Below, piece by piece: positions 9,078-17,013 of a DNA stretch of 38,251 nt. The DNA comes from Gemmatimonadota bacterium (lineage in GTDB: Bacteria; Gemmatimonadota; Gemmatimonadetes; Gemmatimonadales; GWC2-71-9): positions 1-38,251 of the forward strand of contig JAKLGU010000014.1 in assembly GCA_022710485.1 (NCBI GenBank), read 5' to 3'. The notes beneath the pieces were generated by a model. It saw only the letters and a program-made list of their open reading frames with translations, ran no database searches and was not told where the DNA came from. The translations under genes were made by a program, and so were the position numbers. Position 1 is the first letter of the stretch; each line of letters begins with the position of its first letter.

Positions 9078-10322
9078 ATGACCCTCCGCGCTCCCGCCCG
9101 CCTCCTCGGCGGGCTCCTCCTCGCCGCGCCCGCGGCGCTCCCCGCGCAGGCGCTCGTGGTGGTCGACCCGGCGGGGCCGGTGCGCACCGTCACCGAGGCG
9201 CTGGCGCGAGTGGCCCCGGGCGGCCGGATCAACGTCCGGGCGGGGAACTATTCGGAGCCGGTCATCCGGGTGGCGGTGCCGGTCACCATCGTCGGCGACT
9301 CCGGCGCCGTGTTCGTCGGCGGCGACCATGAGATCTTCGTCGTCACGGCCGATGACGTCACCTTCCGCGGACTGACGCTGCGGCACGTCGAGCCGAGCTA
9401 CGTCGAGGACCGCGCCGCCATCTTGTTCGACAGCGTGGCCAACTGCGTCGTGGAGGACAGCCGTCTGGAGGGGACCTTCTTCGGCATCTACCTGTCGCGG
9501 AGCAGGGGCTGCCGGATTTCCCGCAACGTGGTGCAGGGCACGTCCACGGCCGAGATGTCGGCCGGCAACGCGATCCACCTCTTCCACTCCCGCGACGTAA
9601 CCGTCGACGGCAACCGCGTGACGGGGCACCGCGACGGGATCTATTTGGAGTTTGCCGAGGACGCGCGGGTGATCGGCAACCTGAGCACCGGCAACCTCCG
9701 ATACGGCCTCCACTTCATGTTCTCCCACCGGTGCGAGTACCGGGACAATCGGTTCGTCAACAACGGCGCCGGCGTGGCCGTCATGTATACCCGGAGCATG
9801 CTGATGCAGGGGAACACCTTCGCCGACAACTGGGGGGCGGCCTCGTACGGCCTCCTCCTGAAGGAGATCCGCGACAGCCGCATCCTCGGCAACAGCTTCC
9901 GCGAGAACACCGTCGGGATGTACCTCGAGGGGTCGGCCCGGAACGAGGTCACCGGCAACACCTTCGAGGCCAATGGCTGGGCGGTGCGGGTCCTGGCCGA
10001 CGCCGAGGGGAACCGGTTCGCCCGGAACGTCTTCCTGCGGAACTCCTTCGACGTGTCCACCAACAGCCGGAGCAACGTGAGCACCTTCCGCGGGAACTAC
10101 TGGGACCATTACGAGGGGTACGACCTCGACCACGACGGTTTCGGCGACGTCCCCTTCCACCCGGTGCGGCTCTTCTCCCTGCTGGTGGCGCAGCACGAGC
10201 CGTCGCTCATCCTGCTCCGGAGCTTCTTCGTGGACCTGCTCGACGCCGCCGAGCGCGTCATGCCGGTGCTCACGCCGGAAACGCTGCGGGACGACCGGCC
10301 GCTGATGCGGGTGCCGGCGTGA
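9078..10322 (+). CDS. nosD: Periplasmic copper-processing protein NosD
   Basis: A 414-residue protein built as a right-handed beta-helix of CASH-type repeats, visible as recurring segments such as CVVEDSRLEGTFFGIYLSRS, NAIHLFHSRDVTVDGNRVTG and NRFVNNGAGVAVMYT. A cleavable Sec signal peptide occupies about the first 25 residues. NosD works with the NosFY ABC transporter in maturing the CuZ (copper-sulfide) centre of NosZ. The C terminus after NYWDHYEGYDLDHDGFGD is the usual NosD end. The ATG at 9078 has no strong ribosome binding site, perhaps because of coupling to nosL. Confidence 0.95.
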   Translation: MTLRAPARLLGGLLLAAPAALPAQALVVVDPAGPVRTVTEALARVAPGGRINVRAGNYSEPVIRVAVPVTIVGDSGAVFVGGDHEIFVVTADDVTFRGLTLRHVEPSYVEDRAAILFDSVANCVVEDSRLEGTFFGIYLSRSRGCRISRNVVQGTSTAEMSAGNAIHLFHSRDVTVDGNRVTGHRDGIYLEFAEDARVIGNLSTGNLRYGLHFMFSHRCEYRDNRFVNNGAGVAVMYTRSMLMQGNTFADNWGAASYGLLLKEIRDSRILGNSFRENTVGMYLEGSARNEVTGNTFEANGWAVRVLADAEGNRFARNVFLRNSFDVSTNSRSNVSTFRGNYWDHYEGYDLDHDGFGDVPFHPVRLFSLLVAQHEPSLILLRSFFVDLLDAAERVMPVLTPETLRDDRPLMRVPA

Positions 10323-11056
10323 CCGAGCCAGCTGTCGCCGCGCCGGCGGTTGAGTTCCGCGCGCTGCGGAAGCGCTTCGGGCGGCTGACGGCGCTCGACG
10401 GCGTGGACATCCGGCTGGGGGCGGGCCGGGTCACGGCGCTGGTCGGCCCCAACGGCGCCGGCAAGTCCACCCTCATCAAGTGCCTCCTCGGCCTGGTGCG
10501 CCCCGACGAGGGGAGCATCGTGCTCGCGGGCGCCACGCTCGACGGCGGCTTCGAGTACCGCCGGGGCCTCGGCTACATGCCACAGGCGCCCCGGTTCCCG
10601 GACAACCTCACCGGGCGGGAAGTGGTGGACATGCTGCGCGACCTGCGCGGACACGCCGCCGCCACCGACGGGGAGCTGCTCGACTGGTTCGGGGAATCGG
10701 GCGCGCTCGACCGCCCGGTCCGTGTCCTGTCGGGGGGCACGCGGCAGAAGCTCAACGCCGCCATTGCGTTCCTCTTCCGCCCCGCACTTCTCATTCTCGA
10801 CGAGCCGACGGCGGGGCTCGACCCGGTGGCGAGCGGCATCCTGAAGGACAAGATCCGCCGGGTGCGCGACGCGGGAGCCACCGTGGTGCTGAGTTCGCAC
10901 TTGATCGCGGAGCTGGAGGAGCTGGCGGAGGACCTGGTGTTCCTGGTGGAGGGAAAGATCCGGTACGCCGGCCCGCTGGCCGGGCTCAAGGCGCGGACCG
11001 GGGAGACCGGTCTCGAGCGGGCCATGGCCGCGCTCCTCACGCGGGGTGGCGCATGA
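10319..11056 (+). CDS. nosF: ABC transporter ATP-binding protein NosF
   Basis: A 245-residue cytoplasmic ATPase of the NosFYD maturation complex, which is thought to energise sulfur delivery for the CuZ site. Walker A GPNGAGKST is at residues 43-51, the signature LSGGTRQ at 137-143, Walker B LLILDEP with Asp161 and Glu162, and the H-loop His follows in LSSHLIAELEEL. The GTG start at 10319 overlaps the nosD stop (GTGA), and the stop overlaps the nosY ATG, so the three genes are translationally chained. Confidence 0.96.
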   Translation: MTEPAVAAPAVEFRALRKRFGRLTALDGVDIRLGAGRVTALVGPNGAGKSTLIKCLLGLVRPDEGSIVLAGATLDGGFEYRRGLGYMPQAPRFPDNLTGREVVDMLRDLRGHAAATDGELLDWFGESGALDRPVRVLSGGTRQKLNAAIAFLFRPALLILDEPTAGLDPVASGILKDKIRRVRDAGATVVLSSHLIAELEELAEDLVFLVEGKIRYAGPLAGLKARTGETGLERAMAALLTRGGA

Positions 11057-11844
11057 CGACCACGGTGCGGGTGCTGAAGTACGAACTGCACAACGTGGTG
11101 CGGAGCCGGGCGGTGCTGGTGTACACCCTCTTCCTTTTCCTGCTTACGGACGTCCTGTTCCGGTTCGGCGGCGAGGGAGCCCGGGTGGTGCTGTCGCTCC
11201 TGAATGTGGTGCTGCTCTTTGTGCCGCTGGTGAGCGTTGTGTTCGGCACCATGTACGTCTACAGCGCCCGGGAGTTCACCGAACTCCTGCTGGCCCAGCC
11301 GGTGGGGAGAAGGTCGCTGTTCGCGGGGCTGTACCTGGGGCTGGCGCTGCCGCTGGCCGGCGCGTTCCTGCTCGGGGTGGGGCTCCCCTTCGCGATTCAT
11401 GCAAAGGCGGAGGCGGCGCTCTGGGGCCCGTTGAGCATGCTGTTCGCTGGCGGGCTGCTGCTGACCTTCGTGTTCACCGCGGTGGCGATGCTGCTCGCCA
11501 TCCTCTTCGACGACCGCGCCAAGGGGCTCGGCGGTGCCATCCTGATCTGGCTCGGCTGCGCCGTGCTCTACGACGGCGTCATCCTGCTCCTCATCACGAT
11601 GTTCCGGGAGTACCCGCTCGAGCGGCCGGTGCTGGCGCTCACGCTGCTCAACCCCATCGACCTCGGGAGAGTGCTGCTGCTCCTGCAGTTCGACACGGCG
11701 GCGCTGATGGGGTACACGGGGGCGGTCTTCGAGAAGTTCTTCGGGACGTCGCTGGGGCGGGTGACGGTACTGCTGGCGCTCGCGGTGCAGGCCACGGTGC
11801 CGCTGCTGCTGGCGAGCCGGGTGTTCCGCCGGAAGGACTTCTAG
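11053..11844 (+). CDS. nosY: ABC-2 type membrane permease NosY
   Basis: A 263-residue polytopic membrane protein with about six hydrophobic helices, the first near residues 20-36 and the last near 238-256. It is the expected membrane partner of NosF. The YSAREFTELLLAQPVGRRSLF segment after helix 2 is the usual coupling-helix region of NosY-type ABC-2 permeases. The ATG at 11053 overlaps the nosF stop. It is the last gene of the rightward nos operon. Its TAG stop shares the tetranucleotide CTAG with the stop of the converging gene. Confidence 0.95.
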   Translation: MTTTVRVLKYELHNVVRSRAVLVYTLFLFLLTDVLFRFGGEGARVVLSLLNVVLLFVPLVSVVFGTMYVYSAREFTELLLAQPVGRRSLFAGLYLGLALPLAGAFLLGVGLPFAIHAKAEAALWGPLSMLFAGGLLLTFVFTAVAMLLAILFDDRAKGLGGAILIWLGCAVLYDGVILLLITMFREYPLERPVLALTLLNPIDLGRVLLLLQFDTAALMGYTGAVFEKFFGTSLGRVTVLLALAVQATVPLLLASRVFRRKDF

Positions 11845-12248
11845 CGCCCGAACGCCTTGATCCGCGGCCAGGCAGCCGCCGCGAAGGCGGCGGCCGCGAG
11901 CAGTTCCGCCACCCTCCCCGCCACGACCACGCCGTCGGGCGCGCCGACGCTCCGCCCTATCCCCGCCAGCACCACTCCAATGTTAAGCAGCAGCCAGGCG
12001 GCCCACACCGGCGCCGCCGGTCCGCGTTCCGGCAGCCGCGGGTATTTCGGCAGGATCCACCACGCCACGCCCATCGCCAGCTGCACCATCCACCCGATCA
12101 GCACCGCCTCCGAATGCATGTGAAAGAGCCGGAACACGCCGGCGGGGAGCGGCGCCGCCTTCGACGCGAGGAGGAGGGCGCCCATCGCCACGCCCGCGGC
12201 GAGCCAGCAGAGGGCGGTGCGGACCAGCAGCACGCTGAGGAATGGCAC
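11841..12248 (-). CDS. Small four-helix membrane protein, heme-copper-oxidase-like (copy 2)
   Basis: A 135-residue protein with four predicted helices. Helix 2 carries HMHSEAVLIGWMVQLAMGVA and ends WWILPKYP. This resembles helix II of heme-copper oxidase subunit I (and NnrS-like proteins), where a His binds the low-spin heme. At about a quarter of the usual subunit I length it cannot be an oxidase by itself. It is paralogous to its upstream neighbour, from which it is separated by one base. It starts with GTG at 12248 and converges on nosY with overlapping stops. Heme binding and any role in N2O or NO metabolism are inferences. Confidence 0.82.
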   Translation of the reverse strand: MPFLSVLLVRTALCWLAAGVAMGALLLASKAAPLPAGVFRLFHMHSEAVLIGWMVQLAMGVAWWILPKYPRLPERGPAAPVWAAWLLLNIGVVLAGIGRSVGAPDGVVVAGRVAELLAAAAFAAAAWPRIKAFGR

Positions 12249-12249
12249 G

Positions 12250-12666
12250 CTACTTCGCCTTCACGCGGGGCCAGATGTTGAGGACGAAGGCCCAGCCGCC
12301 CAGGAGCTGCAGCCCCGCCGAGAGGAGGAGGAGCGTCCGGCCGCCGGCGCCGGCCAGCTGCGCCGGCTCACCGATCAGGCGCAGGAGCAGCCCTGCGTTC
12401 AGCCCGGCGTAACTGGCCCAGCCCAGGGCGTCGCTTCCGCGCGGTTGCTCGGCGGTGTAGCGCGGGAAGAGCCAGAGCGCCACGCCGAAGATGAGGTTGC
12501 TGAGCCAGCCGACCGTGACGAGATGGATGTAGGTGGGGTAGGGAAGCACCACGTCGGTGCCCGGAATGCGCGGGGCCACGCCGGTGGCGAGGAGCACGCC
12601 TCCGGCCAGCGCCAGGAGCATCCAGGCCAGCGCGGAGCGGACGAACCAGCGGGTGGTGAGAGGCAT
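12250..12666 (-). CDS. Small four-helix membrane protein, heme-copper-oxidase-like (copy 1)
   Basis: A 138-residue protein with the same four-helix plan as its downstream neighbour. It has a helix-2 motif, YIHLVTVGWLSNLIFGVALW followed by LFPRY, that keeps one His, the GW pair and the trailing Pro. The pair probably arose by tandem duplication and may form a heterodimer. Only the downstream copy has the H-X-H pattern. The ATG at 12666 opens MPLTTRWFVRSALAW. It lies beside the nos operon but on the opposite strand, so it has its own promoter, not identified here. Confidence 0.82.
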   Translation of the reverse strand: MPLTTRWFVRSALAWMLLALAGGVLLATGVAPRIPGTDVVLPYPTYIHLVTVGWLSNLIFGVALWLFPRYTAEQPRGSDALGWASYAGLNAGLLLRLIGEPAQLAGAGGRTLLLLSAGLQLLGGWAFVLNIWPRVKAK

Positions 12667-12687
12667 GGGGGGAACTTAGCACCGGCT

Positions 12688-12790
12688 CTCGAGCTCGTGG
12701 CTGAAGCCACTGCTTGGCTGATGTCGCTGAAGCGACACGAGCAATCTGCCACGTGGGTAGATCGTCACCTCGGCGAAAGCCGGGGTCCAG
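12688..12790 (+). repeat. REP-like triple-hairpin element, copy 1
   Basis: A 103-base element made of three short palindromes: GTGGCT-GA-AGCCAC (12697-12710), TGTCGCT-GA-AGCGACA (12722-12737) and an imperfect hairpin near 12770-12787 (CTCGGC, GAAA, GCCGGG). It is matched by an inverted copy of equal length at 16174-16276. By eye 53 of the first 60 bases agree, and the final 30 agree well apart from a one-base shift. It lies just upstream of the subtilase promoter. Confidence 0.85.
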
Positions 12791-12826
12791 ATTCCGGCCC
12801 GTTGTCCCGCCGAACTGGCCCCCCTC

Positions 12827-12857
12827 TTGCCAAGCTGGGGGGGGGGGGGCCTAGATT
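12827..12857 (+). promoter_or_regulatory. Putative promoter with a 13-G tract in its spacer
   Basis: TTGCCA (12827-12832, five of six bases of the -35 consensus) and TAGATT (12852-12857, four of six of the -10 consensus) are separated by 19 bases. Of these, 13 are an uninterrupted run of G (12837-12849). The predicted start lies about 30 bases before the ATG at 12895. A change in tract length would alter the spacer, the known layout of phase-variable promoters such as meningococcal porA. Confidence 0.45.
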
Positions 12858-12894
12858 GGCGGCAGCCCCCTCACGACAATTCGTGGAGTTCCCG

Positions 12895-15800
12895 ATGCCT
12901 GCCGCCCGCCGGTATGCCGCCACCCTCGGCTTGGAGCGTCTCATGCTGATGTCCCTTGCCCTGGTCCTGTCCTTTGGTGCCTGCCAGGACCCCGACTCGG
13001 CGACCGGTCCCTCCCCTGCGCCGCGTGCCCTGTCCGTGGCGACGTCGACCACGCTCACCGCTTCGCGCGATGGGTACGTCACGTCCAAGCACCCGAACCG
13101 GAACGGCGGGTGGAAGGACTCGATGGATGTGGCACAGCCGCTCCGCTCCCTGGTCGGGTTTGATCAGGCGGCGATCGCGGCTGCGGTCGGCACCGGCACG
13201 CTGACCAATGCCACGCTGCGGCTTACCATCGGGCGCACCACCGAGAACTGGGGGCCGACCGGGCGGACGATCGACGTGCACCGGCTGACGGTGCCGTGGA
13301 CGGAAGCGGGGGAGACTTACAACTGCGCGATCGACAGCAGCCCCAACAACACGACCAAGGAGTGCTCGGGCGCTACGGAGTGGGCCATGGCGAGCACCAC
13401 CAGCCCGCCGTGGGCGTCGCCGCGCACGGCACAGGCGATGGTGACAACCGGCATGACCGGCACGGTCGACTTTGACGTGACGGCGGATGTAATCGCGTTC
13501 CTGGGCGGTACGCCCAACGAGGGCTGGCTCCTCAAGAAGACCGACGAGGACAAGCAGGGGCGCATTGTGTTCCTGACGAAGGAGGGGGGCGCGGCGCCGG
13601 CATTAGTCTTGACGGTGGATGCCGAGGTACCGGACACGACGCGGCCGGTGGTGCCGGCGTCGCGCAAGCTGAGTACCGTAGCCGACACGACCCTCGTGGC
13701 CACTCCGCCCGGTGATACGGTGACGATCGCCTACCGCAACGTCTTCCGTGTCAGGTTCGACGACTCCACCAGTGGCACCACGATTCGCGCTTTCTTGGTG
13801 GAGATGCAGGGCGAGATCATTTCGGGAAACCCGAATGCAGGGGAGTACATCATTCGGTTCCCGGATCCAGGCGCCAGCTATCAGGCGGTCGATTCGCTGC
13901 AGCGGGCCATCATGTCGAGGGTTGGTGTGGACTATGCCGTGCCCAGCAAGTGGCGCTCCGGCGCCGCCTTGTACGGCAGATATCCCGGCGATGGTCCGGG
14001 TGCCCAGCGCAGCGACTGGCTTGGGGCTCCCACGAACTTCACACGACCCAGGCTCCAGATCCGGGCCCCGCTGGCGTGGGGTTGCGAGATGGGTGCCTAC
14101 GGCGGGCCGCGCGTCGCCGTGGGCGTGGTGGATTTCTTCTTCAATCGTGCGCTTCCCGATTTCGCCGGGATGCTGGCATCGCCATCCGAGCCCGGACCCT
14201 CCGGGCGAGACATGAAGCCATCGACAGTCAGCCGCGACCACGGATCTGAAGTGGCGTCAATCATGGTTGGAGACGGGGACGATAGCGCGGGCATCGCCGG
14301 GATGATGTGGAACGCCGAGTTGAGCCTCTTCGCGTTGACTGCGAATGGGCAGCAGCCGGTGGACCTCACCGAGTACTTCGTCGAGGAAGTGCTACCCCTG
14401 GCCACCAGTCGTGGGGTGCGGGTCCTGGTGATGTCCATGACACTGGGAACCTCCGACTCGGCTGACGTGCGCAGCCTTGAACTGGCCATCTCCAAGTTCA
14501 CGGCTGCCGGAGGCCTCCTGGTAAAGGCGGCAGGGAATTACTCCGTCTACCGAACCGTCGAGCAGCTGCTCCAGACTACCAACAGCGACTATCTCGGAAC
14601 AGAGATGGCGGTCGCGAGGCTCATGCAGGGGAGCCCCCAGGCCCGCGCTGGATTGTTGTTGGTGGCAGGCACTGATGAGAATGGGGAGTTCTGGCAGGGT
14701 GGCAGCTTCTATTCGGGGATCACCGAGATCCTCGCTCCGGCCGTGCAGGTCGGCACCCTCGATTTCAACGGCGCGCTGCACAGCGTCCCCAGTGGCAACT
14801 CCCTCGCAGCCCCGTTCGTTGGTGGGGTAGCGGGGCTCCTGCTCGCGATGGACCCGACGCTTACTGCTAGCGAACTCAAGGACTACATCATTCGCGGCGC
14901 CTCGGTGTACAGGGAGGATTCCGCAACCGGCGACTCGATGCCGGCTCCCAATCCAGGCGCACCCGACGCAAACGTCCGTCAGCTCGACGCCTACGGCTCG
15001 CTCAAGCTGCTCTCCTACGAGCGCCCTGGCACGCCCTTGTGCGGCCTCAGCATCACGAATACCGGCAATGCCTGGTACCAGACGCAGTCCATCATCCAAC
15101 GCCAGGGTGGCCCGGAATTGGTGGAGGTGGCGGGGCAACCGGTGGCGTTCACCTCCGTAGCTCAAGGGGGCCGGTTGGCGGCCGGTGGCACCGAAACGTA
15201 CCGACTGACCGGCGGCCAGTGGGTCGGGGCCGGTGGTGACGGGGTCCACGCGGTCGTCTTCCTCGAGCAGGACACCGCCTACCTGCGGCCGGAAACGACC
15301 ACCGGCAACTTGTGGAGCCGAACCGATCTGTGGCTCCGTCTTGGTTCCGCCGACCCGGACCGCCGGGTTTCGGACACCAACGTGACGGCGAGTTTTCCGG
15401 CAAACCTGGGCGGCGCACAACTCCATTGGCAATGGGCAGGGTACACTCCGGAATTGGTGAGCGTGTCGCCCACAGGAGACTGGATCTATGTCGAGTTCAC
15501 CTGGGGGTTCAACGACGATTGCCTCTCGCGACCCAACCAGAGTGGAGAGTACCGGCGGCTGATTCCCCTCCGTGGAGGGCAGAGCGTTGCCCTGTCCTCA
15601 CGAGAGGAGACAGTCCTGAGTTGTACTGGAGACCCATGGCCGACAAGTGTCACCTCGACTGCGGCGGCCGGTGGTCGTGTGGCGTGGCGCGGTGATGGAC
15701 AGGACTTCTACTACGGCCGGGAGTACTACGATGCCGAGACTCGGCTGGAACGATGGACGGTGGTGGGTGGCGTCCAGGAGATCGGCACCGGTCCCACGGT

Positions 15801-16107
15801 AGGAGTGCTCGCATTCGATGCGTTGGTGTGGTCAGCGGAGGCCGGACGGCTCTTGTCACGGGAGCAGTATCTCTCCTACGACCCACCGGGAGATTGCCTC
15901 GAGCGTATCCGTGCCAGCGCCGACCCCGCCACCATCGCCCAGTCGGTGCGGGTCGGCGACTACTACACCTCCTGCCCCGACGTCCCGCTAGCGGCGGTGA
16001 AACTGGCCCCGGGTCCGGGCGCGAGGCCAACGCCCGGAAAGCCGGCGACAACGCCCATCAATCGGCGCTATCCGCTGGGCATTCCCGCCACGATGCGCGT
16101 GAATTAG
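12895..16107 (+). CDS. Secreted subtilisin-like serine protease (S8) with N-terminal DNRLRE-type domain
   Basis: A 1070-residue exported protein. The N terminus has a hydrophobic segment ending SFGAC (Cys30), so it is probably a lipoprotein. Residues about 45-245 resemble the DNRLRE/CBM96-type beta domain (SRDGYVTSKHPNRNGGWKDS, then LTNATLRLTI). The S8 domain has a complete though divergent triad: Asp413 in VAVGVVDFF, His449 in DHGSEVASIM and Ser636 in SGNSLAAPFVGGVAG, plus the oxyanion Asn in KAAGNYS. About 370 residues of unrecognised C-terminal beta-rich sequence follow. The ATG at 12895 has GGAG six bases upstream. The open frame continues further upstream, but only through antisense and intergenic DNA. 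Base composition looks less GC-rich than in the neighbours, and REP-like repeats flank the gene. Confidence 0.9.
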   Translation: MPAARRYAATLGLERLMLMSLALVLSFGACQDPDSATGPSPAPRALSVATSTTLTASRDGYVTSKHPNRNGGWKDSMDVAQPLRSLVGFDQAAIAAAVGTGTLTNATLRLTIGRTTENWGPTGRTIDVHRLTVPWTEAGETYNCAIDSSPNNTTKECSGATEWAMASTTSPPWASPRTAQAMVTTGMTGTVDFDVTADVIAFLGGTPNEGWLLKKTDEDKQGRIVFLTKEGGAAPALVLTVDAEVPDTTRPVVPASRKLSTVADTTLVATPPGDTVTIAYRNVFRVRFDDSTSGTTIRAFLVEMQGEIISGNPNAGEYIIRFPDPGASYQAVDSLQRAIMSRVGVDYAVPSKWRSGAALYGRYPGDGPGAQRSDWLGAPTNFTRPRLQIRAPLAWGCEMGAYGGPRVAVGVVDFFFNRALPDFAGMLASPSEPGPSGRDMKPSTVSRDHGSEVASIMVGDGDDSAGIAGMMWNAELSLFALTANGQQPVDLTEYFVEEVLPLATSRGVRVLVMSMTLGTSDSADVRSLELAISKFTAAGGLLVKAAGNYSVYRTVEQLLQTTNSDYLGTEMAVARLMQGSPQARAGLLLVAGTDENGEFWQGGSFYSGITEILAPAVQVGTLDFNGALHSVPSGNSLAAPFVGGVAGLLLAMDPTLTASELKDYIIRGASVYREDSATGDSMPAPNPGAPDANVRQLDAYGSLKLLSYERPGTPLCGLSITNTGNAWYQTQSIIQRQGGPELVEVAGQPVAFTSVAQGGRLAAGGTETYRLTGGQWVGAGGDGVHAVVFLEQDTAYLRPETTTGNLWSRTDLWLRLGSADPDRRVSDTNVTASFPANLGGAQLHWQWAGYTPELVSVSPTGDWIYVEFTWGFNDDCLSRPNQSGEYRRLIPLRGGQSVALSSREETVLSCTGDPWPTSVTSTAAAGGRVAWRGDGQDFYYGREYYDAETRLERWTVVGGVQEIGTGPTVGVLAFDALVWSAEAGRLLSREQYLSYDPPGDCLERIRASADPATIAQSVRVGDYYTSCPDVPLAAVKLAPGPGARPTPGKPATTPINRRYPLGIPATMRVN

Positions 16108-16139
16108 CGCTGTTCGCTGCCAGTCTTCATCGCAACGGA

Positions 16140-16172
16140 ACGCCGGGCCTCTCGACCCGGCGTCTTCTTGTT
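16140..16172 (+). terminator. Rho-independent terminator of the subtilase gene
   Basis: An 8-bp stem (16140-16147 with 16156-16163) around an 8-base loop, followed by the T-rich CTTCTTGTT. It lies 32 bases after the subtilase stop. Confidence 0.75.
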
Positions 16173-16173
16173 C

Positions 16174-16276
16174 CTGGACCCCGCGTTCGCGGGGGTGACG
16201 ATCGGTGGATCGACCACGATTGCAGGTGTCGCTTCAGCGACCTCAGCCGAGCCGTGGCTTTAGCCACGAGCTCGAG
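16174..16276 (-). repeat. REP-like triple-hairpin element, copy 2 (inverted)
   Basis: Inverted counterpart of the element at 12688-12790, also 103 bases. Read on the minus strand it has GTGGCT-AA-AGCCAC, GTCGCT-GA-AGCGAC and a perfect hairpin CCCCGCG-AA-CGCGGGG (16179-16194). It follows the subtilase terminator and slightly overlaps the 3' end of the thioesterase-like gene, whose stop is at 16260. The repeat therefore supplies that protein's last codons. Confidence 0.85.
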
Positions 16277-16754
16277 CGGAGGTGTCCTTGCCCCCGTCGG
16301 CCCTAAACGCCACATACCTCCCATGAAACCGCACCGCATCGCCTGACGCATCGGCGACCGTCACGTCGAGCTCGATGCGGCCCCGGCCCTTCTTCGCAAC
16401 CGACTTGACCAGCCGTTCGATCGCCGTCGCCGACGGCGCCTTGCAGCGGGCGGTGAAGTCGCCGGTCACGGGGCGGAAGTAATGCACCGTGCTGTCCTGG
16501 ATGACGACGTGAGAGCGGATCCCGTGCTCGCGCAGCGCCAGCCAGATGGTGCCCCACCCGGCCAGGGTGGCGGTGGCGTTGAGGCTGCCGGCGAACGCCG
16601 TTCCCTTGTGGTTGATATTCGGCTCCAGGGGCGAGCTCAACACGAGCCCGCCACCCTCGTTGCCCACCACGCGGATCCCGAGCGCCCTCGTAATGGGCAT
16701 GTCGCGCTTGAGCTTGGCGCGGAGGGCGCGGAGCAGGTCGGGCTTGGCGGTCAT
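16260..16754 (-). CDS. YiiD_C-type hotdog thioesterase
   Basis: A 164-residue protein matching the YiiD C-terminal (putative thioesterase) family. The hotdog motif NINHKGTAFAGSL is near residue 55, followed by ATLAGWGTIWLALREHG and a VIQDSTVHYFRPVTGDF strand. The substrate is unknown, and acyl-CoA hydrolysis is assumed from the fold. I prefer the ATG at 16754 over an in-frame GTG 24 bases upstream because it forms an ATGA overlap with the preceding Cdd1-like gene. The C-terminal few residues are encoded inside the REP-like element, suggesting that the repeat altered the end of this gene. Confidence 0.85.
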   Translation of the reverse strand: MTAKPDLLRALRAKLKRDMPITRALGIRVVGNEGGGLVLSSPLEPNINHKGTAFAGSLNATATLAGWGTIWLALREHGIRSHVVIQDSTVHYFRPVTGDFTARCKAPSATAIERLVKSVAKKGRGRIELDVTVADASGDAVRFHGRYVAFRADGGKDTSARARG

Positions 16755-17008
16755 GCCCTGTCTTTCCAGTTCCACCACTTGAGGAGAGACGGCTTCGGTT
16801 TCGGGGTGCTCGCGTAGTAGACCGCGCAGCGGAACACATAGAGCACGCAGGGGTCCTGTGGGCCTTGCAGCTCGCTGAGTTGCTCGTAGAGTCGCTGCGG
16901 GTTCCGACCCCGGAGCTGTCCCACCGAGCGGATGCCGAGGGCGCGGAGGTCGGCCGCGATGCTGGGGCCGACCCCGGGAATCTCCTGCAGCGGATCCCGC
17001 GTAGCCAC
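16751..17008 (-). CDS. Cdd1-like helix-hairpin-helix protein
   Basis: An 85-residue protein with a helix-hairpin-helix DNA-binding motif (LQEIPGVGPSIAADLRALGI at about 7-26). The conserved QDPCVLYVFRCAVYYA stretch is typical of the Cdd1 ('pathogenicity locus') family. Its function is not established, and non-specific DNA binding is expected from the motif. The GTG at 17008 is preceded by CGGAG at seven bases and lies five bases after the ybjQ-like stop. The longer upstream frame is a shadow of ybjQ. It is the fourth gene of a five-gene operon. Confidence 0.82.
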   Translation of the reverse strand: MATRDPLQEIPGVGPSIAADLRALGIRSVGQLRGRNPQRLYEQLSELQGPQDPCVLYVFRCAVYYASTPKPKPSLLKWWNWKDRA

Positions 17009-17013
17009 CGGCG

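Noticed and set aside
12217..12894. Upstream extension of the subtilase reading frame
   Set aside because: The open frame runs through the opposing mini-oxidase-like gene, the REP-like element and the poly-G tract. The ATG at 12895 has a ribosome binding site and places the signal peptide at the N terminus.
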